A DNA stretch of 64,000 nucleotides. Origin: Formosa sediminum (GTDB lineage: Bacteria; Bacteroidota; Bacteroidia; Flavobacteriales; Flavobacteriaceae). Position 1 is the first letter of the stretch; every line of letters starts with the position of its first letter. Below are positions 17,294-26,389 of this stretch, in pieces. The stretch lies in the NCBI RefSeq assembly GCF_007197735.1, contig NZ_CP041637.1, positions 2,389,001 to 2,453,000 on the forward strand. Reading direction: 5' to 3'. Both the position numbers and the translations under genes were made by a program. The notes under the pieces are model-generated. The model saw only the letters and a list, made by a program, of their open reading frames with translations, searched no databases and was not told the DNA's origin.

Positions 17294-17307
17294 ATGACTT
17301 TTGTCAT
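17294..17307. promoter_or_regulatory. CRP/FNR-type operator upstream of ccoS
   Basis: ATGAC-TTTT-GTCAT is a perfect 5+4+5 palindrome, the geometry of CRP/FNR-family sites. Taking a start about seven bases past the -7 box, its centre is near -42, the class II activator position. A near-identical site lies at 19751-19764. Confidence 0.65.
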
Positions 17308-17318
17308 GTTTTAAGAAG

Positions 17319-19706
17319 CTATACTAACTTCCTGCTTATCCAGTTTGTAGCTACTGTAGTAAAAACTACAATGCTAATGGAGCTTAAAGGCATTAATATA
17401 GCTGCTACAACGGGTGCAAGTTGCCCAGTTACAGCAAAATAGAGCCCAATTAAATTGTATATTAAAGATAATAAAAAACTCCATTTAATTATTTGAATTG
17501 CTTTTTTAGAAGCTATTAAGAATTGTTCTAATTTATGAAATACTGTCGCATCCATAATGCCATCGCAAGCAGGAGAGAAAATATTGATGTTTTCAGATAA
17601 TGCTATTCCTACTTCACTTTGTGCTAAAGCCCCAGAATCATTTAGGCCATCGCCAAGCATTAATACTTTGGCGCCTTCGGTTTGATGGTATTTTATATAT
17701 TCTAACTTGTCTTCAGGCTTTTGGTTAAATAGAAGCTTTGTTTTAGTAGGAAGTATTTTTTTTAAATTATTTAATTCACCTTCATTATCGCCAGATAAAA
17801 TCGCTAGATCGTAATGTTTTTTTAATTGATTAAATAATTTAGATAGTCCTGTTCTATAGCTATTATAAAATGTATATTTTCCTTTATAGGTGTTATTACT
17901 ACTTATGTGTACACTTGTTTGTAAGGATTTTTCAGATTCAAATTTTCCAACAAAACCAGCAGAACCTACTTTAATATTCATATCGTGTAATGTGGCTTGA
18001 ACACCGTGTCCGATATGTTCTTCAAAAGCATCTAAGGTCACGATATCATTAGCTTTTAAAATGTCGTATAATGTCCGGCTTAATGGGTGATTTGAACCTC
18101 TTAATGTGTTTTTTAACAAACGCTCTTCACCATCAGTTAAAGGCTCACCGTGATAAGTTGCAGTACTTTTTTTATTGGATGTAATGGTTCCTGTTTTATC
18201 AAATATAATAGTGTTTATAGCTGCTAGTTGTTCTATTACACTTGCGTTTTTTAAATAGAGTTTATGCTTACCAAAAATACGAAGCATGTTTCCAAATGTA
18301 AAAGGTGCAGCTAAAGCTAGGGCACATGGGCAGGCTATAATTAAAACAGCAGTAAACACATTCATTGCCTTATTAGCATCGTAAAATAACCAAAATGTTG
18401 TTGCTACCAAGGCTATAGTTAATATAGAAATGGTAAAATGCTTACTAATATTATTAGTTAAATTAACAAAAGCTTCTTCTTTGTTTTTATTAAAAATATC
18501 GTGGCTCCAAAGCTGAGTAAGATAACTTTGTTTAACCGCTTTTAAGGCTTCCATTTCTATACTGCCAGAAGTTTGTTTACCACCAGCAAAAATTTTGTCT
18601 CCAGAGATTTTATCTATAGCTTCAGATTCGCCAGTCACAAAACTATAATCGATAGAGGCGTGACCTTTAATTAAAATACCATCTACAGGAATTAATTCCT
18701 CATTTCTTATCAATAAACGATCACCTTTTTTTATATCGTAAATTTGAATAGGAATTTCCTCGGTCTCCGAAACAATTTTTGTAACTGCAATGGGAAAGTA
18801 CGATTTATAATCGCGCTCAAAGGATAAAAATGAATAGGTTTTTTGCTGAAAAAACTTTCCTAATAGCAAGAAGAAGACCAAACCTGTTAAACTATCAAAG
18901 AACCCTTGACCAATATCAAAAGTAATTTCAATAGTACTGCGTATAAAAAGTACAAGTATTCCTATAGTAATTGGGACATCTATGTTTAAAATTTTTGCAC
19001 GTAATCCTTTAAAAGCCGAGATAAAATAATCTTGAGCGGCATAAAACACTACAGGAAGTGAAAATGCAAACATGAGCCATCTAAAAAGTGGCTTGTAATG
19101 GTCTAGCCAATACTCGTTAACTTCAAAATATTCTGGAAAAGACAAAAACATTACGTTGCCAAACGCAAAACCAGCGATACCTAGTTTATAAATAATAGAG
19201 CGATTTATTTGCTTTTTACTATCACTATAATCATCTAAACTAATATAGGGCTCGTAACCTATATTGCTTAATAATATAACAATTTCTTTAAGTGTACAGG
19301 TTTGAGATTGGTAGGTTATACGTACGGTCTTTTTATTAAAATTTACCTGAGAACTGGTAATTTTTGGGTTTAGTTTATGTAAGTTTTCTAAAATCCAAAT
19401 ACAAGAGCTACAGTGAATATGTGGAATATATAATGTTGCTATTTGTATGCTATCATTATTAAATTCTAGTAACTTATCTAAAATTTGTTGGTCCTTTAAA
19501 AAATCAAATTTACCTTCGTTAACTTTTGGTCTAGCACCAGGAGATTTCTCTATGTCGTAGTATGCAGTTAAATTACTTTCTGAAAATATTTCATATACGG
19601 TTTTACATCCGTGACAACAAAATACTTTGTTATCGTAGTCTATCTCTACAGTGTCACAGATATTACCACAATGGTAGCAAGATTTATATTCAGAATTTTT
19701 AACCAT
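17319..19706 (-). CDS. ccoI: CcoI/FixI copper-translocating P-type ATPase
   Basis: This 795-residue P1B ATPase supplies copper for the cbb3 oxidase. It starts with a Cys-rich FixI-type segment (CYHCGNICDTVEIDY and VFCCHGCKTVYEIF). An HMA-like domain with IPHIHCSSCIWILENL follows. Membrane helices, the actuator segment SFVTGESEAIDK, IACPCALALAAPF near residue 460, the phosphorylation motif DKTGT (Asp near 501) and MLGDGLNDSGAL are all present. It is separated from ccoS by 73 bases carrying an operator. It is divergent from the FNR-like regulator. Confidence 0.95.
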   Translation of the reverse strand: MVKNSEYKSCYHCGNICDTVEIDYDNKVFCCHGCKTVYEIFSESNLTAYYDIEKSPGARPKVNEGKFDFLKDQQILDKLLEFNNDSIQIATLYIPHIHCSSCIWILENLHKLNPKITSSQVNFNKKTVRITYQSQTCTLKEIVILLSNIGYEPYISLDDYSDSKKQINRSIIYKLGIAGFAFGNVMFLSFPEYFEVNEYWLDHYKPLFRWLMFAFSLPVVFYAAQDYFISAFKGLRAKILNIDVPITIGILVLFIRSTIEITFDIGQGFFDSLTGLVFFLLLGKFFQQKTYSFLSFERDYKSYFPIAVTKIVSETEEIPIQIYDIKKGDRLLIRNEELIPVDGILIKGHASIDYSFVTGESEAIDKISGDKIFAGGKQTSGSIEMEALKAVKQSYLTQLWSHDIFNKNKEEAFVNLTNNISKHFTISILTIALVATTFWLFYDANKAMNVFTAVLIIACPCALALAAPFTFGNMLRIFGKHKLYLKNASVIEQLAAINTIIFDKTGTITSNKKSTATYHGEPLTDGEERLLKNTLRGSNHPLSRTLYDILKANDIVTLDAFEEHIGHGVQATLHDMNIKVGSAGFVGKFESEKSLQTSVHISSNNTYKGKYTFYNSYRTGLSKLFNQLKKHYDLAILSGDNEGELNNLKKILPTKTKLLFNQKPEDKLEYIKYHQTEGAKVLMLGDGLNDSGALAQSEVGIALSENINIFSPACDGIMDATVFHKLEQFLIASKKAIQIIKWSFLLSLIYNLIGLYFAVTGQLAPVVAAILMPLSSISIVVFTTVATNWISRKLV

Positions 19707-19720
19707 ATTTTTAATAACAT

Positions 19721-19728
19721 CAAAGGTT
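19721..19728 (-). promoter_or_regulatory. -7 box of ccoI
   Basis: The minus strand reads AACCTTTG, seven of eight matches to TAnnTTTG, 15 bases before the ccoI ATG. The operator at 19751-19764 is centred about 43 bases upstream of the predicted start, matching the ccoS arrangement. Confidence 0.45.
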
Positions 19729-19750
19729 TAAAATAGGAGGCTACAAAAAT

Positions 19751-19764
19751 ATGATAATTGTCAG
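19751..19764. promoter_or_regulatory. CRP/FNR-type operator between ccoI and the regulator gene
   Basis: ATGAT-AATT-GTCAG matches the ccoS site in the core TGAY-N4-GTCA. It lies between the divergent promoters, so it could serve both ccoI activation and autoregulation of the regulator gene. It covers an in-frame ATG at 19751, which argues for the regulator start at 19802. Confidence 0.55.
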
Positions 19765-19801
19765 GGTTTCACTATTTTTGTTAGATAATAAATTTTTAGA
19801 T

Positions 19802-20479
19802 ATGAGGGATTGCGAACAATGTATGGTGAGAAAGCTTAGTGCTTTAAAGTTATTAAAAGGCGAAGAAATTAAAGCAATATCTGGATGTAAAATAACAAAA
19901 AGCATTAAAAAAGGTGAAGTGGTCTTTAAAGAAGGCGATATGCTTAATGGTGTATATTGTATTAGTAAAGGAATCTGTAAATTAACTAAGTTAACAGAAA
20001 AAGGTAAAGACCAAGTTGTTAAATTGGTTATTAAAGGTGAACTTTTAGGGCAACGCTCTGTTATTATAAATCAAACCGCAAATTTAACAGCAACTGCTTT
20101 AAACGATATGGAAGTTTGTTTTATTCCTAAACAAGAAATTATTCAAGATTTATTAAAAAATAACGATTTTTCTTTTGGTGTTTTAAAGCAAATGGCATCA
20201 GACCTTAAAGAAGCTGAAATTTCTATAGTAAACATGGCTCAGAAATCGGTTAGAAAACGCTTAGCAGATATTATTCTATACTTAAATAACAATTTTGGAG
20301 TCGATGAGAGTAATTATTTAAAAGTAACATTATCTCGAGACGATTTTGCAAGTATTGTAGGAACCGCTACAGAGTCTGTAATTAGAACTTTATCTCAGTT
20401 TAAAAAAGAAGGATTAATAAAAACCTCTGGAAAGAAAATTCAAATTATTAATTATGATGAGTTGGAGTTAATGGAATAA
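19802..20479 (+). CDS. CRP/FNR-family transcriptional regulator, FNR-like
   Basis: From the ATG at 19802 the protein has 225 residues. The cyclic-nucleotide-type sensor domain (FKEGDMLNGVYCISKGICKL, then VVKLVIKGELLGQRS) is followed by a dimer helix and a winged HTH with RKRLADIILYLNN. The recognition part is SRDDFASIVGTATESVIRTLSQFKKEGLI. Cysteines sit at 4 and 7 (CEQC), 29, 53, 59 and 106. Cys4/Cys7 and Cys106 (EVCFIP) line up with E. coli FNR cysteines 20, 23 and 122, so oxygen or redox sensing is plausible. It is divergent from the oxidase genes, consistent with their control. Confidence 0.88.
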   Translation: MRDCEQCMVRKLSALKLLKGEEIKAISGCKITKSIKKGEVVFKEGDMLNGVYCISKGICKLTKLTEKGKDQVVKLVIKGELLGQRSVIINQTANLTATALNDMEVCFIPKQEIIQDLLKNNDFSFGVLKQMASDLKEAEISIVNMAQKSVRKRLADIILYLNNNFGVDESNYLKVTLSRDDFASIVGTATESVIRTLSQFKKEGLIKTSGKKIQIINYDELELME

Positions 20480-20511
20480 ATATTTCATCCTCAATATAAT
20501 CCATAATAAAT

Positions 20512-20551
20512 AAAGTTGAATGTCTAGATAAGAGCGTTCAACTTTTTTTTT
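20512..20551 (+). terminator. Terminator of the FNR-like regulator gene
   Basis: AAAGTTGAA at 20512-20520 pairs with TTCAACTTT at 20537-20545 around a 16-base loop, followed by a T-run. Confidence 0.8.
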
Positions 20552-20612
20552 AGTTATAAAATTATGTGAAAGCCCATAGATTTCTTTCTTAAATTACTAT
20601 TTTTATTATGCT

Positions 20613-21737
20613 ATGAAAAAAACAATTCACAAAAAAGGCTTTGTATTTCAAGTATTCGAGGCAGAACAAAAATCGCCTTTCGATACTCTTTTTGAAATTT
20701 TTAAAGAGCTCATTACGCATACATCAGGCGATTTTGACGAGGCTTTTAGTTGGCTTAGAGACCTAGATAAAGAATACAGCCTTACCACTGCAGAATATAC
20801 AATAGATGATTTTATTGAAGACCTTAAAAAGAAAGGTTATATTAAAGATGATCTGGATAAAGATGGAAACGGTGGGACTAAAATTACAGCAAAAACAGAA
20901 CGTTCTATTAGACAACAGGCCTTGAATCATATCTTCGGAAAACTTAAACGGAGTGGCTCAGGAAATCACCGCAGTAAATCTTTAGGTGTAGGAGACGAGC
21001 ATACTGGCGAATTTAGGGGCTATCAGTTTGGAGATGCTTTAGATAAAGTGTCTGTTACAGAAAGTTTAAAAAATGCCCAAATTAATCATGGTATTGGTAG
21101 TTTTAATCTTACTGAAGATGATTTGGTTGTAGAAGAAACCTTGCATAAATCACAAATGAGTACCGTGCTAATGATTGATATTAGCCACAGTATGATTCTA
21201 TATGGCGAAGACCGTATTACACCCGCTAAAAAAGTAGCGATGGCTTTGGCCGAGTTAATCACTACGCGTTACCCTAAAGATACTTTAGATATTTTAGTAT
21301 TTGGTAACGACGCTTGGCTAATTAAAATTAAAGATTTACCATATTTAACTGTAGGACCTTACCACACTAATACTGTTGCAGGATTGCAATTAGCTATGGA
21401 TGTATTGCGTAGAAAACGTCATACCAACAAGCAAATTTTTATGATTACAGATGGTAAACCAAGCTGTTTGCGTATGCCAGATGGACAGTATTATAAAAAT
21501 AGTATGGGGTTAGATAGTTTTATTGTGAATAAATGTTACGATTCTGCACAACAAGCTAGGCGATTACACATTCCAATTACCACATTTATGATTGCTAAAG
21601 ACCCATATTTAACTCAATTTGTACGTGAATTTACAGCCGCCAATCAGGGAAAAGCATTTTATACAGGCTTAAAAGGTTTGGGAGAAATGATTTTTGAAGA
21701 TTATGAAACAAACAGAAAAAAACGAATTAGAGGGTAA
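20613..21737 (+). CDS. VWA domain protein, partner of the adjacent AAA+ ATPase
   Basis: The 374-residue cytoplasmic protein has a helical N-terminal half and a von Willebrand A domain from about 180. The metal-ion-dependent adhesion site is complete at its start (DISHS, Asp189-Ser191-Ser193). FMITDGKPSCL provides the later Asp. This layout, with the ATPase gene 100 bases downstream, matches VWA/MoxR- or chelatase-type pairs, which act as chaperones or metal-insertion machines. The substrate is unknown. No signal peptide is seen. Confidence 0.85.
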   Translation: MKKTIHKKGFVFQVFEAEQKSPFDTLFEIFKELITHTSGDFDEAFSWLRDLDKEYSLTTAEYTIDDFIEDLKKKGYIKDDLDKDGNGGTKITAKTERSIRQQALNHIFGKLKRSGSGNHRSKSLGVGDEHTGEFRGYQFGDALDKVSVTESLKNAQINHGIGSFNLTEDDLVVEETLHKSQMSTVLMIDISHSMILYGEDRITPAKKVAMALAELITTRYPKDTLDILVFGNDAWLIKIKDLPYLTVGPYHTNTVAGLQLAMDVLRRKRHTNKQIFMITDGKPSCLRMPDGQYYKNSMGLDSFIVNKCYDSAQQARRLHIPITTFMIAKDPYLTQFVREFTAANQGKAFYTGLKGLGEMIFEDYETNRKKRIRG

Positions 21738-21839
21738 TAGCAAGCATAAGAATTAATATTCAATATAATAATTTATTCTAAAAGTTATTTTAGATACCAA
21801 AGTAAGTAAAGCTAGAGGCTAACACTTAAAATAAAAAGC

Positions 21840-23315
21840 ATGGAAATTGAAACTATAAAAACTATAAAAACCTTAGGAGTACTAAAAGCTTCTGGATATA
21901 AAAGTAAATCTATTAAAGATGAATTACGGGATAATTTAATTGAAAAATTAAAACAAAATGAAATTGTTTTTGAAGGCGTTCACGGGTATGAAAATACAGT
22001 AATTCCAGAATTAGAACGCGCCATTTTATCTCGGCATAATATTAATTTACTAGGTTTACGCGGACAAGCAAAAACACGATTGGCACGTTTAATGGTTAAT
22101 TTGTTAGATGATTATATCCCTGTAGTTGAAGGCTCTGAAATTAATGACGATCCGTTACAACCTATTTCTAGATTTGCAATAGAATTAATTGCAGAGCTTG
22201 GAGACAATACACCTATAGTATGGTTACCAAAGCATGAACGATTTGCAGAGAAATTAGCTACTCCAGATGTTACAGTAGCTGATTTAATTGGAGACGTAGA
22301 CCCTATAAAAGCTGCACATTTAAAATTGAGTTATGCAGACGACCGTGTGATTCATTACGGGATGATCCCACGTGCGAATCGTTGTATTTTCGTTATTAAT
22401 GAATTACCAGATTTGCAGGCAAGAATACAAGTGGCGTTATTTAATATTCTTCAAGAAGGCGATATACAAATTCGTGGCTTTAAATTGAGAATGCCTTTAG
22501 ATATACAGTTTGTATTTACAGCAAATCCAGAAGATTATACTAATAGAGGTAGTATTGTTACCCCATTAAAAGATAGAATAGGTTCGCAAATTATTACCCA
22601 TTACCCAATGGATGTGGAAACTGCAAAGAAAATTACTGCTCAGGAAGCAAAATTAAATGCAGCACAAACAGATATGGTTATTATTCCGGAATTGGTAAAA
22701 GACCTTTTAGAGCAAATTGTTTTTGAAGCGCGAGACAACGAATTTATAGATGCTAAAAGTGGTGTAAGTGCCCGTTTAGGAATAACCGCTCTAGAAAACT
22801 TAGTAAGTACCGCAGAACGTAGAGCTTTAATTTCTGGAGACCAAAAAACGACGATCCGTTTAAGTGATTTTGTGGGTATTATTCCTGCAATTACAGGTAA
22901 GGTAGAACTCGTTTATGAAGGTGAGCAAGAAGGAGCTTCTGTTGTTGCTTTTAATTTAATAGGTGATGCTGTACAAACATTATTCCCTAAATTCTTTCCT
23001 GAAATTAAAAAGTTAGAAAAACAAAATGAAGAATCGCCTTATGATGCTATAGTATCTTGGTTCTTTAATAGTTCTGATGGTTTTGAATTGTTAGACGATT
23101 TGGATGAAGCTAGCTATCAAGACACCTTAAATGCTATAGAACCGTTACAAGCATTAACTGATACCTACCAACCAGATTTAAAAGCGCACGAGCATTATAT
23201 TGTCAAAGAATTTGTGCTTTGGGGATTGGTGCAATTTAATAAATTAAGTAAATATCGTTATACGGAAGGTCTTCAGTTTAAAGATCCATATGGAAGTTTT
23301 ATTAATGGATTGTAA
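21840..23315 (+). CDS. ChlI/MoxR-like AAA+ ATPase
   Basis: The 491-residue ATPase has a Walker A GLRGQAKT at 72-79. The Walker B-like strand CIFVINE has Asn187-Glu188 in place of Asp-Glu. Sensor 1 Asn229 lies in FTANPEDYTNRG, followed by the arginine-rich TPLKDRIGSQI. A lid domain follows (SGVSARLGITALENLVSTAERRAL). This matches the magnesium-chelatase-like group often annotated as sigma-54-interacting or Mg-chelatase. It works with the VWA protein just upstream. The Asn in Walker B may be family-specific. The client is unknown. Confidence 0.87.
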   Translation: MEIETIKTIKTLGVLKASGYKSKSIKDELRDNLIEKLKQNEIVFEGVHGYENTVIPELERAILSRHNINLLGLRGQAKTRLARLMVNLLDDYIPVVEGSEINDDPLQPISRFAIELIAELGDNTPIVWLPKHERFAEKLATPDVTVADLIGDVDPIKAAHLKLSYADDRVIHYGMIPRANRCIFVINELPDLQARIQVALFNILQEGDIQIRGFKLRMPLDIQFVFTANPEDYTNRGSIVTPLKDRIGSQIITHYPMDVETAKKITAQEAKLNAAQTDMVIIPELVKDLLEQIVFEARDNEFIDAKSGVSARLGITALENLVSTAERRALISGDQKTTIRLSDFVGIIPAITGKVELVYEGEQEGASVVAFNLIGDAVQTLFPKFFPEIKKLEKQNEESPYDAIVSWFFNSSDGFELLDDLDEASYQDTLNAIEPLQALTDTYQPDLKAHEHYIVKEFVLWGLVQFNKLSKYRYTEGLQFKDPYGSFINGL

Positions 23316-23330
23316 TACCCATTTAGATAT

Positions 23331-23362
23331 AAAAAAGCCATCAGAAAATGATGGCTTTTTTT
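23331..23362. terminator. Bidirectional terminator between the AAA+ and M1 peptidase genes
   Basis: A-run plus GCCATCA at 23331-23343 pairs with TGATGGC plus a T-run at 23349-23362. The loop has five bases. A-runs and T-runs on both sides serve the converging genes. Confidence 0.88.
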
Positions 23363-23367
23363 ATTAA

Positions 23368-25005
23368 TTAAAGTGCTTTGTAATGCACGTAAAAATCAGG
23401 GTCAATGTCTATACTCTGATTTGTAACAGGTGTAGTTTTCCAATTACCACTAGGGTATATCCATTCAGATTTACCATTTAAAAGTACTTGAATAGGCATA
23501 TCAAAACCCGATACAATATTAGTCCATCTGTATTTTATATAATTGTCTTCAAATTTATATTCTAAAGTAGGTATACGTATATCTCTTAAATACTGATTAA
23601 AAAATGCTGTTAAATCTATACCTGTAGATTTACTTAAATAATCTTCAATTTGTTTTGTATTTACAGTCTGATGGTAAAACGTTGTATTCATGCCTCGTAA
23701 AATTTGCCTCCATTTTTTGTCGTCTTCTACCAATTGGCGTAACGTATGTAGCATGTTTGCGCCTTTATAATACATGTCTCTAGAGCCTTCGCTATTAACA
23801 TTATAAATACCAATTATAGGTTTGTTATTTTTAATAGATTTACGCGTACCAATGACATAGGCTGCCGAGGCTTCTTTGCCGTAATAATAATCTAAAAACA
23901 AATTTTCAGAATAAGCGGTAAAGCTTTCATGAATCCACATGTCTGCAATGTCAATATTTGTAATGTTGTTAGCAAACCATTCATGACCCGATTCATGAAT
24001 AATTATAAAATCAAATTTTAATCCCCAACCAGTTCCAGATAAATCACGACCTAAATATCCATTTTCATAGTTATTGCCATACGTAACAGAACTTTGGTGC
24101 TCCATGCCCAAATATGGTACTTCAACTAATTTAAAACCGTCTTCGTAAAATGGATAAGGCCCAAACCAATGTTCGAAGGCCTTCATCATTTTAGGTGCAT
24201 CTTTAAATTGTTCTTTAGCCTTTTCTAGATTATTTCTTAGAACATAATAATTCATATCTAGTGGTCCTTGTTCTCCTTGATATACTTCAGAAAAATGGAC
24301 ATAGTCTCCGATATTTACATTTACGCCATAATTATTTATCGGATTTTTTACAGACCACGTAAAGATTTTTTTACCATCTTCTAAAGTTTCTGTATGAGTA
24401 AGTCTGCCGTTAGACACATCTGTTAATCCTTTTGGAGTTGTTACGCTAATATCCATACTATCTACTTCGTCGTACATATGGTCTTTACATGGCCACCACA
24501 CACTAGCGCCTAAGCCTTGACAAGAGGTTGCTATAAAATCATTACCATTCTTATCTTTTTTCCAAGAGAATCCACCATCCCAAGGTGCATTTTTAGCTGT
24601 TTTAGGTTGCCCTTCATAAAATACCTCAATACTGTTAACAGCTCCTTTATGTTGAGGTTTAGTTAATGTTATAAAATGAGCATTTCCATCATGGATAATT
24701 TTTAGTAATTTACCGTCTTGTGTGGCTTTCGTAATTTTTAAAGGTTTTTGTAAATCTATTTGTAACACATTGGCAGGCTCTAAAACCGTATATTGAATCG
24801 TGTTTTTTCCTGATATTGATTTATTTTCTGGGCTTACTTCAATGTTTAAATGATAATAAGTTAAATCCCACCATACACGTTCTGGAGTAATACTACCGCG
24901 TAAAGTGTCTTGATGTGTAAATAGATGTTTGTCTGATAACATTTGGCTAAATGTTACCGTTGAAACACATAAAAAGATATGAAAAAGTATAAGTGTTTTT
25001 TTCAA
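23368..25005 (-). CDS. M1 family zinc metallopeptidase, exported
   Basis: The 545-residue precursor has a signal peptide (LILFHIFLCVSTVTFSQ). The catalytic domain holds GMEHQSSVTYG, the zinc motif HESGHEW and the downstream zinc ligand Glu in WIHESFTAYSE, 18 residues on. The beginning (YYHLNIEVSPENKSISGKNT) is the usual beta-sandwich. It is an exported aminopeptidase-like enzyme probably used for peptide scavenging. The start codon is TTG: a stop lies two codons upstream and the next ATG lies behind the signal peptide. An M28 peptidase is encoded 21 bases upstream, so the two may form an operon. Confidence 0.92.
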   Translation of the reverse strand: MKKTLILFHIFLCVSTVTFSQMLSDKHLFTHQDTLRGSITPERVWWDLTYYHLNIEVSPENKSISGKNTIQYTVLEPANVLQIDLQKPLKITKATQDGKLLKIIHDGNAHFITLTKPQHKGAVNSIEVFYEGQPKTAKNAPWDGGFSWKKDKNGNDFIATSCQGLGASVWWPCKDHMYDEVDSMDISVTTPKGLTDVSNGRLTHTETLEDGKKIFTWSVKNPINNYGVNVNIGDYVHFSEVYQGEQGPLDMNYYVLRNNLEKAKEQFKDAPKMMKAFEHWFGPYPFYEDGFKLVEVPYLGMEHQSSVTYGNNYENGYLGRDLSGTGWGLKFDFIIIHESGHEWFANNITNIDIADMWIHESFTAYSENLFLDYYYGKEASAAYVIGTRKSIKNNKPIIGIYNVNSEGSRDMYYKGANMLHTLRQLVEDDKKWRQILRGMNTTFYHQTVNTKQIEDYLSKSTGIDLTAFFNQYLRDIRIPTLEYKFEDNYIKYRWTNIVSGFDMPIQVLLNGKSEWIYPSGNWKTTPVTNQSIDIDPDFYVHYKAL

Positions 25006-25026
25006 TGATTAAAATTTTAAAAATTA

Positions 25027-26367
25027 TTATTTTTTAATAATACTATTAGGAAATACTATGGGACTTTCAAAACCATTTTCATTGATTGAAGCGACTCCAA
25101 AATAAAAATTATCTATAACTATACCTTCTAAAGTAAATGCAGTGATATTCCCCACAGTTCTGCTATAATCCCAGGTTGGAGACGTAGTATCTCGCCAATA
25201 AATTTTGTAACCTACGGCACCTTCAACGGCATCCCATTTTAATTGGGCTGAGGCTTCTACAATACCACCAATAGCTACAGTTTTAGGGGCAGGAGCAGCA
25301 TGAGCTAAGGCAGCAAGATTTATAGCATTAACTGCAGTTAATTTTTTGTTATATTCAAAATTAACATGTTCAAATGTGTCGCCATAAGCAATGCCATTTT
25401 CTACACGAATATCTTGGTGTTGTTGCGTATAATTTTCGTGTGCTTCCATAATTCTAATGCCAGCAAAGCCTAAATCGTTAAATGGGCGATGATGCCCGCC
25501 ACGACCAAAACGATCTAATCTATAAATCATTATAGGATTCATTTCTGGCATATAAGTTTTGGTTGTTTTATACACGTATCTTGCTAACTGTCTAGACACG
25601 CCATCGACTTCACCACCGTAAAAACGTCGCATTTTACGTTCTTGTTCCGTTTCTGTAGGTGGTACTGGTTCAGAGAAAATTCTAAACGATCTATTGTCAA
25701 TCACGCCATCAACACCTTCAATATTACCAATCATATCGTTATTAAATACACCAATAATATCCCAATTGTTAGCTTTAGCATATGCCGCAAAACCTGCACC
25801 ACCAAATAAACCTTGTTCTTCTCCAGATAATCCTAAATAGACAATACTATTTTCAAAGGAGTATTTCGATAATACTCGAGCGGCTTCAAGAGTTCCTGCC
25901 ATTCCAGAAGCATTATCGTTTGCTCCAGGTGCATCGGTGGTAAAATCCATTGTATCACTTGCACGAGAATCTATATCACCTGTCATAATAATATAACGGT
26001 TAGGATATTTAGTTCCTTTTTGTACGGCAACAACATTTACTACCCAAGCATCATGCGGCACTCTGGAATGTCCTTTTTTGGTAACAAAATCCTTTTGATA
26101 AAAGACTTTTAAACACGAATTACATGAATTAGAAATGGCATCGAATTCACTTTTAATCCAGCGTCTAGCAGCTCCTATACCTCGAGTGTTAGATACGGTA
26201 TCACTAAAGGTATTTCGCGTGCCAAACTCGGTAAGTGTTTTAACATCTAGTTTCAGACGCTCTGCCGATACAGCATCAATAATATCATAAATTTGTTGCT
26301 GTTCTTGACCCGAAAGCAATAGGGAATTAATACCTAATAGCAGGCAAAAATATATGCGGTATTTCAT
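25027..26367 (-). CDS. M28 family exported metallopeptidase with C-terminal Fn3-like domain
   Basis: The 446-residue protein has a signal peptide (YFCLLLGINSLLLSG) and an M28 catalytic domain. PGANDNASGMAG carries a bridging Asp, LGLSGEEQGLFGG the catalytic Glu pair, and EAHENYTQQHQ the late His region. The first zinc ligand, usually His in a GHxDSR motif, reads GDIDSR here. Residues 355-440 look like a fibronectin III-type domain (SAQLKWDAVEGAVGYKIYWR). It lies directly upstream of the M1 peptidase gene, suggesting joint extracellular peptide breakdown. Confidence 0.9.
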   Translation of the reverse strand: MKYRIYFCLLLGINSLLLSGQEQQQIYDIIDAVSAERLKLDVKTLTEFGTRNTFSDTVSNTRGIGAARRWIKSEFDAISNSCNSCLKVFYQKDFVTKKGHSRVPHDAWVVNVVAVQKGTKYPNRYIIMTGDIDSRASDTMDFTTDAPGANDNASGMAGTLEAARVLSKYSFENSIVYLGLSGEEQGLFGGAGFAAYAKANNWDIIGVFNNDMIGNIEGVDGVIDNRSFRIFSEPVPPTETEQERKMRRFYGGEVDGVSRQLARYVYKTTKTYMPEMNPIMIYRLDRFGRGGHHRPFNDLGFAGIRIMEAHENYTQQHQDIRVENGIAYGDTFEHVNFEYNKKLTAVNAINLAALAHAAPAPKTVAIGGIVEASAQLKWDAVEGAVGYKIYWRDTTSPTWDYSRTVGNITAFTLEGIVIDNFYFGVASINENGFESPIVFPNSIIKK

Positions 26368-26389
26368 AAGTTAATGTAAAGTATGTAAT

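Noticed and set aside
17060-19706. ccoI as part of one transcript with ccoS and ccoNO
   Set aside because: The 73-base spacer holds a full operator and a -7 box, so an independent ccoS promoter is better supported, although readthrough may occur.
20613-23315. VWA/AAA+ pair as a phage-defence or ternary conflict system
   Set aside because: No effector, toxin or mobile gene is near, and the pair resembles widespread chelatase/MoxR-type housekeeping modules.
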